NCBI GenBank assembly: GCA_965267425.1
Contig: OZ253959.1
Location: forward strand, 1,860,001-1,924,000
Length of the DNA: 64,000 bases
Source: G965267425 sp965267425
Lineage (GTDB): Bacteria > Bacteroidota > Bacteroidia > Flavobacteriales_E > Vicingaceae
Direction: 5' to 3'
The notes under the pieces were generated by a model. The model was given only the letters and a program-made list of their open reading frames with translations, did no database searches and had not been told where the DNA came from. Below are positions 8,548-16,883 of the stretch, piece after piece. The position numbers and the translations under genes were made by a program. Numbering within the stretch: position 1 is the first letter of the stretch; the number at the start of each line of letters is the position of its first letter.

Positions 8548-10413
8548 ATGCGGCAATTTGGGAATCTGATTCACTTCGTATGCATCATTGTATTACTAAG
8601 TCTTGGGCATCGAACGTTCGCCAAAAGTATTGAAGTACAATTTCCGGAATGGTCAGTGGCTGGAGTTAGCAGTGAAATCAATGTCACAGGCGTTGAGTCC
8701 AACTCTCCCATTTCTATTCAAATAAGCAATCAGGAAAGTAAGATTTTACATGTTGATGAGAATGGAAATATTCCATTCAAAATTGAAGAGCCATCTCAAG
8801 TTACGGTTGTAATAGCAGACCAAACGTTTTCAAAGCAAATCTCCCCTATTCCATTATGGATGTCGATCTTACCTCCACTTTTGGCCATCTTCCTCGCATT
8901 GCTTTTGCGAGAAGTGGTTATATCTCTTGTAGTTGGGCTCTTAATAGGCACCATTACCATTCAAATCTATGCACATGGAGCCATTGGTTTCATTTTGGGT
9001 TTCGCCAGAACCATTGATACTTACATTTTGAATTCATTAAACGATGGTGGTCACTTATCCATCATTGTCTTCTCAATGTTAATAGGCAGCATGGTGAAGT
9101 TGATAACGCTTAATGGCGGTATGTCAGCCATTGTGGCACGTCTTTCCAAAAAAGCACAAACGGCCAAATCTGGCCAATTTGTTACTTGGCTGCTTGGTGT
9201 ACTTATCTTTTTTGATGATTATGCCAATACCCTAATAGTAGGCAATACAATGCGACCTGTGACTGATCGCTTAAAAATATCCAGAGAGAAGCTCAGTTAC
9301 ATTGTGGACTCAACTGCAGCCCCCATTGCAGCTCTGGCCTTTGTGACCACCTGGATAGGTGCAGAATTAGGATATATTGCAGATGGGGTGTCTAAGATTG
9401 ACGAAATCAGTTCAGGTGCTTATGCCGTTTTTCTGCAATCCCTTCCCTATTCTTTTTATCCCATCATGACCTTACTTTTTATTGTGATGATCATTTATAC
9501 AGGCAGGGATTATGGTCCAATGTTAAAAGCAGAGTTAAAAGCCAGGAAAGAAGGCCTTAAAGAAGTAAATGAATCTGAGAGCAGTACTACTGCCAAGGGC
9601 AAAATGTTTAATGCCATCATTCCTGTATCTATCATTGTGTTGGGAACTATTTTAGGTTTGATAATTACAGGAGTTCAAGCATTGGAAGGAGATATTTCAC
9701 ATTTGGGTTTTTGGGCAAAAGCATCTGCAATTATTGGTGGATCTGACTCTTATGTGGCCTTGCTTTGGTCAAGTTTTGCCAGTGTAATTGTTGCTGTATT
9801 GCTCACTGCTGGTCAGAAAATCATGAGTGTCCACCAATCCATAGAGGCTGTCATTGACGGTTGTAAAACCATGTTAAACGCTGTGGTTATTTTGGTTTTG
9901 GCCTGGTCCATGGCCATGATTACTGAACATCTACACACGGCAGATTACCTTATTCAATTAGCATCGGATCAGGTGAACCCTATGTTCTTTCCACTGGTTA
10001 CCTTTGTTTTAAGCGCCCTGGTAGCCTTCTCTACCGGTTCATCCTGGGGTACCATGGCCATTTTATATCCCATTTTACTGCCAGCAAGCTGGATTTTAGC
10101 TAAAAACACTGGACTATCTACTGCTGAGATTCTTCCGTTATTCTTTAATACCGTTTCATGTGTGATTGCCGGTTCTGTGCTCGGCGATCATTGTTCTCCC
10201 ATTTCGGACACTACTATTCTCAGTTCAATGGCCAGTTCGTGTAATCACATTGAACATGTGCGTACGCAAATGCCGTATGCATTAACGGTTGGTGTTGTGG
10301 CCATGTTATGTGGTACATTGCTCAGTGCAATGGGCGTTCCTATTATACTGTGTTATGTTTTGGGATTAACCGTTTTATGGTTGATTGTAAAAAGAGGAAA
10401 AGTTATCGAATAA
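8548..10413 (+). CDS. NhaC-family Na+/H+ antiporter with exported N-terminal domain
   Basis: A 621-residue transporter. Residues about 1-26 form a signal peptide (ending RTFAKS) and about 27-100 a small beta-rich extracytoplasmic domain; the membrane domain follows with roughly a dozen helices. Motifs of the NhaC/pfam03553 family are seen: DDYANTLIVGNTMRPVTDR near 226-244, DSTAAPIAAL, FSTGSSWGTMA, and SVLGDHCSPISDTTILSS near 548-565. NhaC proteins exchange Na+ for H+ or, in some members, carry organic anions, so the substrate is not certain. The N-terminal exported extension is absent from classic Bacillus NhaC. A short terminator-like palindrome at the stop codon was judged too weak to annotate. 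Confidence 0.88.
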   Translation: MRQFGNLIHFVCIIVLLSLGHRTFAKSIEVQFPEWSVAGVSSEINVTGVESNSPISIQISNQESKILHVDENGNIPFKIEEPSQVTVVIADQTFSKQISPIPLWMSILPPLLAIFLALLLREVVISLVVGLLIGTITIQIYAHGAIGFILGFARTIDTYILNSLNDGGHLSIIVFSMLIGSMVKLITLNGGMSAIVARLSKKAQTAKSGQFVTWLLGVLIFFDDYANTLIVGNTMRPVTDRLKISREKLSYIVDSTAAPIAALAFVTTWIGAELGYIADGVSKIDEISSGAYAVFLQSLPYSFYPIMTLLFIVMIIYTGRDYGPMLKAELKARKEGLKEVNESESSTTAKGKMFNAIIPVSIIVLGTILGLIITGVQALEGDISHLGFWAKASAIIGGSDSYVALLWSSFASVIVAVLLTAGQKIMSVHQSIEAVIDGCKTMLNAVVILVLAWSMAMITEHLHTADYLIQLASDQVNPMFFPLVTFVLSALVAFSTGSSWGTMAILYPILLPASWILAKNTGLSTAEILPLFFNTVSCVIAGSVLGDHCSPISDTTILSSMASSCNHIEHVRTQMPYALTVGVVAMLCGTLLSAMGVPIILCYVLGLTVLWLIVKRGKVIE

Positions 10414-10466
10414 AGGTCTTGGTCACCTTTACTTACAATTCACTTCAACAACAAGCAACAAAGTCT

Positions 10467-10474
10467 TAATTTTG
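10467..10474 (+). promoter_or_regulatory. Putative -7 box (TAATTTTG) for cca
   Basis: Full TAnnTTTG match ending 16 bases before the GTG start at 10491, giving an expected leader of about 10 bases. It supports the GTG as the true start. Confidence 0.5.
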
Positions 10475-10490
10475 TAGAAATTTTGGGCAA

Positions 10491-11909
10491 GTGAAAATTG
10501 AACTCTCACATAAGGTCTTTACTGTTATTGCACAAGCTGCGGACAATCTGAACATGGAAGCTTATGTAATTGGCGGATACGTGCGTGATCTGATTCTGAA
10601 ACGACCCTCAAAAGACATTGATATTGTCACTACAGGTAAAGGAATTGAATTGGCGCGAGAGGTGGCAAAACTCCTTTCCATAAAGCAGGTTTCAGAGTAT
10701 GCCAATTTTGGCACCGCTATGATAAAGCATCAAGATTTGGAGATAGAATTTGTGGGTGCACGAAAGGAATCTTATCGTAAGAATTCAAGAAAACCCATTT
10801 GCGAGGACGGAACCTTACAAGACGATCAAAATCGCAGAGACTTCACCATCAATGCAATGGCAATCGGACTTAATAAAGGCAATTTCGCTCAATTGGTGGA
10901 TCCATTTGATGGTATAAGATCGTTGAAACTCGGAGAATTAAAAACCCCTCTCGCTCCGGAACAAACATACAGCGATGATCCGCTACGTATGATGAGGGCT
11001 ATTCGATTCGCATGTCAATTAAACTTTCAAATAGAAGATCAATCTTTTGAGGCCATTTCGAAAATGAAAGATCGCATTGAAATTGTGTCAAGCGAAAGAA
11101 TAATGGATGAGTTCAACAAAATTATGTTGACCAAACGACCATCCATTGGTATAGAATTACTTTATGATACAGGACTTTTGCATCACTTTTTCCCAGAATT
11201 ATGTAATCTTCAAGGAGTTGAAGTTATCAATGGCCATGGGCATAAGGACAACTTTTATCATACATTACAAGTATTGGATAATCTGGCGGAAAAAAGTGAA
11301 GATTTATGGCTAAGATGGTCTGCCCTTTTACACGACATTGCCAAACCTCCAACCAAAAGATTTGACAAAAAAGTGGGATGGACATTTCATGGACACGAAG
11401 ATTTGGGTGCTAAAATGGTTCCTCAAATATTCAAACGTTTGAAACTTCCATTGGACCAGAAAATGAAGTATGTTCAGAACATGGTTAAACTTCACCTTCG
11501 TCCAATTGCCTTAGTAGATAATGGTGTTACAGATTCTGCCATAAGAAGATTGTTGTATGAGGCAGGGGACGATATTGATGATCTCATGATGTTGTGCGAA
11601 TCGGATGTAACTACTAAAAATGAAAGTAAAAGAGAGCGTTACAAACAGAATTTCAAAATTGTTCGTAAGAAACTCAAAGAGGTTGAAGAAAAAGACCATA
11701 TTCGAAATTGGCAACCTCCGGTATCTGGAGAAACCATCATGTCAACGTTCAACATTGGCCCCGGACCTGCAGTGGGGATATTAAAAAATGCCATCAGAGA
11801 AGCTATTTTGGATGGTGTGATTCAAAACAACTACGAAGAGGCATTTTCGTTCATGCTCAAAATGGGTAAAGAAATGGACTTGATTGTTGCCAATGAAAGC
11901 GCTACCTAA
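10491..11909 (+). CDS. cca: CCA tRNA nucleotidyltransferase with HD domain
   Basis: Adds or repairs the 3' CCA end of tRNAs using CTP and ATP. The 472-residue protein has the class II polymerase-beta signature GGYVRDLILKRPSKDID near residues 24-40, RRDFTINAMAI, and the RNA-binding block DPLRMMRAIRFACQL. A C-terminal HD phosphohydrolase domain is marked by LLHDIAKP near residue 283. The start is GTG at 10491, the first codon after a good -7 box; no ATG exists before the nucleotidyltransferase motif. The last 17 bases overlap miaA, so the two tRNA-modifying genes are translationally linked. Confidence 0.95.
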   Translation: MKIELSHKVFTVIAQAADNLNMEAYVIGGYVRDLILKRPSKDIDIVTTGKGIELAREVAKLLSIKQVSEYANFGTAMIKHQDLEIEFVGARKESYRKNSRKPICEDGTLQDDQNRRDFTINAMAIGLNKGNFAQLVDPFDGIRSLKLGELKTPLAPEQTYSDDPLRMMRAIRFACQLNFQIEDQSFEAISKMKDRIEIVSSERIMDEFNKIMLTKRPSIGIELLYDTGLLHHFFPELCNLQGVEVINGHGHKDNFYHTLQVLDNLAEKSEDLWLRWSALLHDIAKPPTKRFDKKVGWTFHGHEDLGAKMVPQIFKRLKLPLDQKMKYVQNMVKLHLRPIALVDNGVTDSAIRRLLYEAGDDIDDLMMLCESDVTTKNESKRERYKQNFKIVRKKLKEVEEKDHIRNWQPPVSGETIMSTFNIGPGPAVGILKNAIREAILDGVIQNNYEEAFSFMLKMGKEMDLIVANESAT

Positions 11910-12810
11910 GTTTCTTATTGTAATTACCGGACCTACAGCGTCTGGTAAGTCAGGCCTGGCCGTTCAACTGGCGAAGCATTTGAATACTGAGATCATATCA
12001 GCTGATTCCCGGCAATTGTATCGGGAAATGAACATTGGTACGGCCAAGATATCGGAAGAAGAAATGAAAGGTGTTCCTCATCATTTTATTTCCTCCCACT
12101 CTATTGAAAACACCTACAACGCGGCACTTTTTGAAAATGAAGCTCTTGAGATAATTCACAACATTCACAAGAAAAATGATTTCGCCGTCATGGCAGGCGG
12201 AACAGGACTTTATATTGATGCCGTTTGTCGTGGAATCAACGATCAATTGCCAGAATCAGATGAAACCATCCGTAAAGAAATAGACCGTTACTGTTCTGAA
12301 AATGGAATTGAAGGTTTGTTTCAATTGTATCAGCAATTGGATGCAGAAGGAGCTGCTCAAATTGATGCTAAAAACAAAGAACGCTTAATACGTGCCACTT
12401 CAGCTTGTATACAATTAGGTTTACCTTTTTCAGAAGTTAAGGTGAGTGAACCGAAACATCGAGATTTTCAGGTGCTCTATTTTGTACTTGATATTCCTCG
12501 AGAAGAACTGTACAACAAAATCAACGAACGAGTTGATCAGATGATAGATATGGGATTGTTGGATGAAGTAAGAAGTCTTCTACCCCATGCTGAATTGAGT
12601 GCTCTTCGCACAGTGGGTTACAGCGAAATATTTGATCATTTGAACGGTAATACATCGCTCAGTGAAGCCATAGAGCTGATAAAAAGAAATACCAGAAGAT
12701 ATGCAAAAAGGCAGCTTACCTGGTTCAGAAAATACGAAGATGCTCATTGGATCAAACCAAATGATTTGGAAGGATTGAAATCCATTCTGGAAGCTGAAAT
12801 TTATCGCTAG
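11893..12810 (+). CDS. miaA: tRNA dimethylallyltransferase
   Basis: Transfers a dimethylallyl group to the N6 of A37 in tRNAs reading U-initial codons. The 305-residue protein starts with a P-loop (GPTASGKS, residues about 11-18), then DSRQLYREMNIGTAK, AGGTGLYI, the catalytic RTVGYSEIF segment and the C-terminal RRYAKRQLTWFR, all in family order. I chose ATG 11893 over the TTG at 11884 because it gives the usual short N-terminus before the P-loop. The start lies inside the 3' end of cca. The stop codon TAG forms the first three bases of the -7 box of the next gene. Confidence 0.95.
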   Translation: MKALPKFLIVITGPTASGKSGLAVQLAKHLNTEIISADSRQLYREMNIGTAKISEEEMKGVPHHFISSHSIENTYNAALFENEALEIIHNIHKKNDFAVMAGGTGLYIDAVCRGINDQLPESDETIRKEIDRYCSENGIEGLFQLYQQLDAEGAAQIDAKNKERLIRATSACIQLGLPFSEVKVSEPKHRDFQVLYFVLDIPREELYNKINERVDQMIDMGLLDEVRSLLPHAELSALRTVGYSEIFDHLNGNTSLSEAIELIKRNTRRYAKRQLTWFRKYEDAHWIKPNDLEGLKSILEAEIYR

Positions 12811-12815
12811 ATTTG
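12808..12815 (+). promoter_or_regulatory. Putative -7 box (TAGATTTG) for ftcD, overlapping the miaA stop codon
   Basis: TAGATTTG matches TAnnTTTG and begins with the TAG stop of miaA. The start codon at 12835 is 19 bases downstream, giving a leader of about 14 bases. Confidence 0.45.
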
Positions 12816-12834
12816 TAGCCCAAAATTTTGAAGC

Positions 12835-14526
12835 ATGAATTCACAAATCATCGAATGTGTACCCAACATTAGTGAAGGGAGAGACGAACAAAAAATCAAA
12901 GAAATATCATCTGTAGTTGAAACCGTTGAAGGTGTTCAATTGCTGGATGTCGATCCTGGAAAAGCTACCAATCGCACAGTTATCACTTTTGTTGGAAATC
13001 CTGAGGCCGTCATTGAGGCTGCATTTCGTTTGATTAAAAGAGCGAGTGAACTCATTGATATGAGCACGCATTCAGGTGAGCATCCAAGAATGGGTGCTAC
13101 CGATGTTTGTCCATTGGTTCCTGTTTCGGGAATCACAATGGAAGAAACGGTGAAATATGCTCACAAATTAGGAGAACGCGTAGGCAAGGAATTAAACATT
13201 CCAGGATACTTCTACGAAAATGCAGCGAAATCGAAAGACCGAAAAAATCTTGCCGTAGTGCGAGCCGGTGAATATGAAGGATTGAAGAAAAAACTGAAGG
13301 ACGCAAATTGGAAACCGGATTTTGGCAAACCGGATTATGCTATAGCTAAACACACCGGAGCTACGTGTATCAGCGCAAGAGATTTTCTGGTAGCTTATAA
13401 TGTCAATCTAAATACAACTTCCACCAGAAGGGCCAACGCCATTGCTTTTGACATCAGAGAAAGAGGCCGGGTGAAAAGAGAAGGTGGGAAATTGACGGGT
13501 AAAATCGTTAAAGATAAAGATGGTAACCCGGTAAGTATTCCGGGATCACTGAAAGAAGTAAAAGGAATAGGTTGGTACATAGAAGAATTCGGGGTGGCTC
13601 AATTGTCATTGAACCTCACGAATATCAGTGTAACTCCCGTGCATGTTGCGTTTGATGAAGCATGTGAAAAAGCACAAGCCAGAGGTGTCCGAGTTACAGG
13701 ATCTGAGTTGGTTGGGTTGATTCCATTGAATGCGATGTTGGATGCAGGAAAATATTTCCTTAAAAAGCAACAGCGGTCAATTGGTGTATCTGATGCGGAA
13801 CTCATCAAAATAGCTGTAAAATCAATGGGCTTGGACGAATTATACCCATTTGTTCCAGAAGAAAAAATCATTGAATACCGTTTACAAGACAATGCTAAAA
13901 AGTTAGTGGACCTCACAGTCAAAGGATTTGCTGACGAAACAGCTTCAGAATCCGTTGCTCCAGGTGGAGGTTCAGTTTCTGCTTATGTCGGTTCTTTGGG
14001 AGTTTCGCTTGCCACTATGGTCGCCAATCTATCTTCTCACAAACGTGGTTGGGATGATAAATGGGAAATGTATTCCGAATTTGCGGCTAAAGGGCAGTTG
14101 TTAAAAGAAGAATTGCTACATCTGGTAGATGAGGACACCAATTCGTTTAATAAAATCATGGATGCATTTGGATTGCCAAAATCCAGTAAGCAAGAACAAG
14201 AGGTGAGATTACAAGCCATTGAAGATGCCACCAAATATGCTATCGAAGTTCCATTTCGCGTGATGGAAGTGGCATTTGATTCTATGTCTTTGGTTGGAGA
14301 CATGGTAGACATTGGCAATCCCACTTCAGTAACAGATGCAGCCGTAGGCGCACTTTGTTGCAGAACAGCAGTATCTGGTGCCTTTCTGAATGTGAAAATC
14401 AATGCAGCTGAACTGAATGACAAAAAATTTGCCGATAAAATGATCAAAAAAGGTGAAAAAATTGAGCAAGCTGCCATGAAGAAAGAATCAGAAATCCTTG
14501 AAGCTGCCAGAAAAAAAATGGCATGA
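12835..14526 (+). CDS. ftcD: Bifunctional glutamate formimidoyltransferase / formimidoyl-THF cyclodeaminase
   Basis: Completes histidine breakdown: it moves the formimino group of formiminoglutamate to tetrahydrofolate, then releases ammonia to give methenyl-THF. The 563-residue protein opens with IIECVPNISEGRD, and the catalytic His lies in HSGEHPRMGATDVCPLVP near residue 82; this transferase half runs to about residue 335. The cyclodeaminase half (about 360-555) shows FADETASESVAPGGGSVSA and the helical DTNSFNKIM block. Fusion of the two halves is known from animals and many Bacteroidota. The next enzyme upstream in the pathway here, hutH, is some 24 kb away (38013-39500), and no hutU or hutI is visible. 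Confidence 0.95.
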   Translation: MNSQIIECVPNISEGRDEQKIKEISSVVETVEGVQLLDVDPGKATNRTVITFVGNPEAVIEAAFRLIKRASELIDMSTHSGEHPRMGATDVCPLVPVSGITMEETVKYAHKLGERVGKELNIPGYFYENAAKSKDRKNLAVVRAGEYEGLKKKLKDANWKPDFGKPDYAIAKHTGATCISARDFLVAYNVNLNTTSTRRANAIAFDIRERGRVKREGGKLTGKIVKDKDGNPVSIPGSLKEVKGIGWYIEEFGVAQLSLNLTNISVTPVHVAFDEACEKAQARGVRVTGSELVGLIPLNAMLDAGKYFLKKQQRSIGVSDAELIKIAVKSMGLDELYPFVPEEKIIEYRLQDNAKKLVDLTVKGFADETASESVAPGGGSVSAYVGSLGVSLATMVANLSSHKRGWDDKWEMYSEFAAKGQLLKEELLHLVDEDTNSFNKIMDAFGLPKSSKQEQEVRLQAIEDATKYAIEVPFRVMEVAFDSMSLVGDMVDIGNPTSVTDAAVGALCCRTAVSGAFLNVKINAAELNDKKFADKMIKKGEKIEQAAMKKESEILEAARKKMA

Positions 14527-14573
14527 TTTCATAAAATACCATACCTTTTAGGTGCTAATAGCATCTTACCAAA

Positions 14574-16883
14574 ATGTCCCAAAAAGAAGAAGACAAATCA
14601 CGATTCCGAATCATACTTAATCGGATATTTTTCTTTTTCCCATTTCAATTGTTGTTGATTCAACTAAAGCGAAATCACCTTTTGCTGTTGTTCTGGGTTA
14701 TTTTGTTTGCTGCCATTACTGAAAACCTGGCCAGCAAATACGGCATTCCAATTTTATTCCTTTATCCAGAATACGCTGGGGATGTCAGTGTGTTATCCCA
14801 TTTGATTCTTGGCTTTGCCTGTGGAACATTTATTATGGCCTATAACATTTCAACATACATTATTGTTGGACATAAATTCCCTGTGATTGCCACACTATCC
14901 AGGCCGTTTATGAAATTTTGCTTGAACAATAACATTATACCATTGACTTTCATAATTGTATATGTTTTCAATATGTATGATATCCAAATACACCGGGAAT
15001 TGGAGTCCCCGGAAAAAGTAATGATGCATATTGGAGGGTTTTTGCTCGGGAATTTAATCTTCATCTTGCTCAGTGTTTTTTATTTTATTTCCACGAACAA
15101 GAGCATATTTTTCTTTCTGAACAAACAACAAAATCAAGCAAACGAGGAAGGTGACAAACCAGAAGATTCATCATTGCTTTCAGATGTTTTTCACAAGAAA
15201 AAAGCATGGTCAAAAGCTACTGGCAGAACTTATCAATGGGTCATTCAAACGTATTTGTCATCTCCTTTTAAAATTTCACTGGCAAGATCCAGCAAGCATT
15301 ACAAAGATGATATTCTTGTCAACGTATTTTCTCAAAACCATGCGAACGCTTCCATATTTGAAGTGGCCGTTATCATTGCTATTCTCATTCTTGGCATATA
15401 CAATGATACTCCCATTTTGAACATTCCTGCAAGTGCCAGTATCTTCCTATTCTTCACCCTACTTATGATGATTGCAAGTGCTATGTATTCATGGTTAAAG
15501 GGATGGGCAATTTCTGTTTTTATTTTAGGCTTTTTACTTGTAAACTTTATCTCTCACGGAAATTTTGAATACTATAGAAATGATATCTATGGCCTTTCGT
15601 ATAACAAAGATCGAGTGCCCTACCCTCCTAACAATCAAAAATCTGACTTGAACAATGTCAAGAAACAAATTGATAATGATTACAAACATGGAATAGCCAT
15701 TTTGAACAACTGGAAGAAAAAGATTGTTGGTAATGATACAACCCAAAAACCTCCAATTATTTTTATTTCCACAACGGGAGGTGGATTGAGATCGGCGCTT
15801 TGGACCATTCGTTCCATTCAATATACGGATCAACTGCTCTCAGGTGAATTGCTCAATCATGCTCATATGATTTCTGGTTCATCTGGTGGAATGATTGGCG
15901 CAGCTCTTATCCGTGAAATCTTTTTGCAAAGTCAACAATCGGATTCAATTGATTTGTACGATGATCAATGGATGAATAAAATGGGGCAGGATATCCTCAA
16001 TCCCATTGCTCTTAACCTTGTTATCAGGGATATGTATTTCAAATTCAGAAAGGTAAAAATTGGAGAGCATCATTATACGCGTGACCGTGGTTATGCATTT
16101 GAAAAGCAATTAAATGAAAACACCGGGTATTTGTTGGACAAAAAACTCATGGATTATTCCAATGCTGAATTTAATTCCACCATTCCTATGATGTTATTTA
16201 CCCCAACAGTGGTAAATGACGGGCGAAAATTGATGATTAGCGCACAACCCGTGGCACATTTAGCACATAATCTCACATTTAATAATATCAATAACCGACC
16301 CATAAATGAATATGTTGATTTCATGAAAATGTTTGAAAATCAAGGTTCGGAAGATGTGAATTTCACTTCTGTATTGCGAATTAACGCAACATTTCCTTAT
16401 ATCCTGCCCACCGCTTCTCTTCCCACCAAACCATTGATCAAAGTAATGGATTCGGGAGTGCGAGATAATTTCGGTACAGTAAACATTTACAAGTACATAT
16501 ACACCTTTCGTGAATGGCTGGAGAACAACGTGTCTCAAATTATTATCCTTGAACTCCGTGATAAATTTAAAGAACAAGAAACACGCCTAAAACCAACAGG
16601 TACTTTACTTGAAAACATGTCCAGTCCATTGGGTAGCTTTTATATGAATTGGACCAATATTCAAACCTTTGAGCAAGATCAGTTGGTTCAATTTGCAGAA
16701 AGTTGGATGTCCACCCCGGTTGACATTTTGAGCTTGCAATTGCACAATGAAGGACAACATAAAATTTCACTTAGTTGGCATTTAACCAAAAAGGAAAAAA
16801 AGCAAATTGAAAATGCGGTTAACCACCCAAAAAATCAAACAGCCATTTATGAGCTGATGAAGAAAGTACATGGAATGAATTAA
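14574..16883 (+). CDS. Multi-spanning membrane protein with patatin-like phospholipase domain
   Basis: A 769-residue protein with two parts. The first half has several hydrophobic segments (near residues 35-55, 75-100, 120-140, 155-175, 255-275, 285-305 and 310-330), with a positively charged linker (DVFHKKKAWSKATGR) between groups. The second half is a patatin-like lipase: oxyanion-hole GGGLRS near 403, nucleophile motif GSSGG near 433, and the catalytic Asp in DSGVRDNFG near 625. Patatins hydrolyse ester bonds of membrane lipids through a Ser-Asp dyad; the substrate here is unknown. It ends in a four-base convergent overlap (16880-16883) with the E1 gene. Confidence 0.88.
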   Translation: MSQKEEDKSRFRIILNRIFFFFPFQLLLIQLKRNHLLLLFWVILFAAITENLASKYGIPILFLYPEYAGDVSVLSHLILGFACGTFIMAYNISTYIIVGHKFPVIATLSRPFMKFCLNNNIIPLTFIIVYVFNMYDIQIHRELESPEKVMMHIGGFLLGNLIFILLSVFYFISTNKSIFFFLNKQQNQANEEGDKPEDSSLLSDVFHKKKAWSKATGRTYQWVIQTYLSSPFKISLARSSKHYKDDILVNVFSQNHANASIFEVAVIIAILILGIYNDTPILNIPASASIFLFFTLLMMIASAMYSWLKGWAISVFILGFLLVNFISHGNFEYYRNDIYGLSYNKDRVPYPPNNQKSDLNNVKKQIDNDYKHGIAILNNWKKKIVGNDTTQKPPIIFISTTGGGLRSALWTIRSIQYTDQLLSGELLNHAHMISGSSGGMIGAALIREIFLQSQQSDSIDLYDDQWMNKMGQDILNPIALNLVIRDMYFKFRKVKIGEHHYTRDRGYAFEKQLNENTGYLLDKKLMDYSNAEFNSTIPMMLFTPTVVNDGRKLMISAQPVAHLAHNLTFNNINNRPINEYVDFMKMFENQGSEDVNFTSVLRINATFPYILPTASLPTKPLIKVMDSGVRDNFGTVNIYKYIYTFREWLENNVSQIIILELRDKFKEQETRLKPTGTLLENMSSPLGSFYMNWTNIQTFEQDQLVQFAESWMSTPVDILSLQLHNEGQHKISLSWHLTKKEKKQIENAVNHPKNQTAIYELMKKVHGMN

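Noticed and set aside
10411..10431. Inverted repeat TAAAGGT/ACCTTTA at the antiporter stop codon
   Set aside because: Seven-base arms with a seven-base loop but no T-run follows, so a terminator is not supported.
14037..14477. A 146-residue minus-strand frame inside ftcD
   Set aside because: It mirrors the cyclodeaminase coding strand; its serine- and asparagine-rich translation has no recognisable domain.
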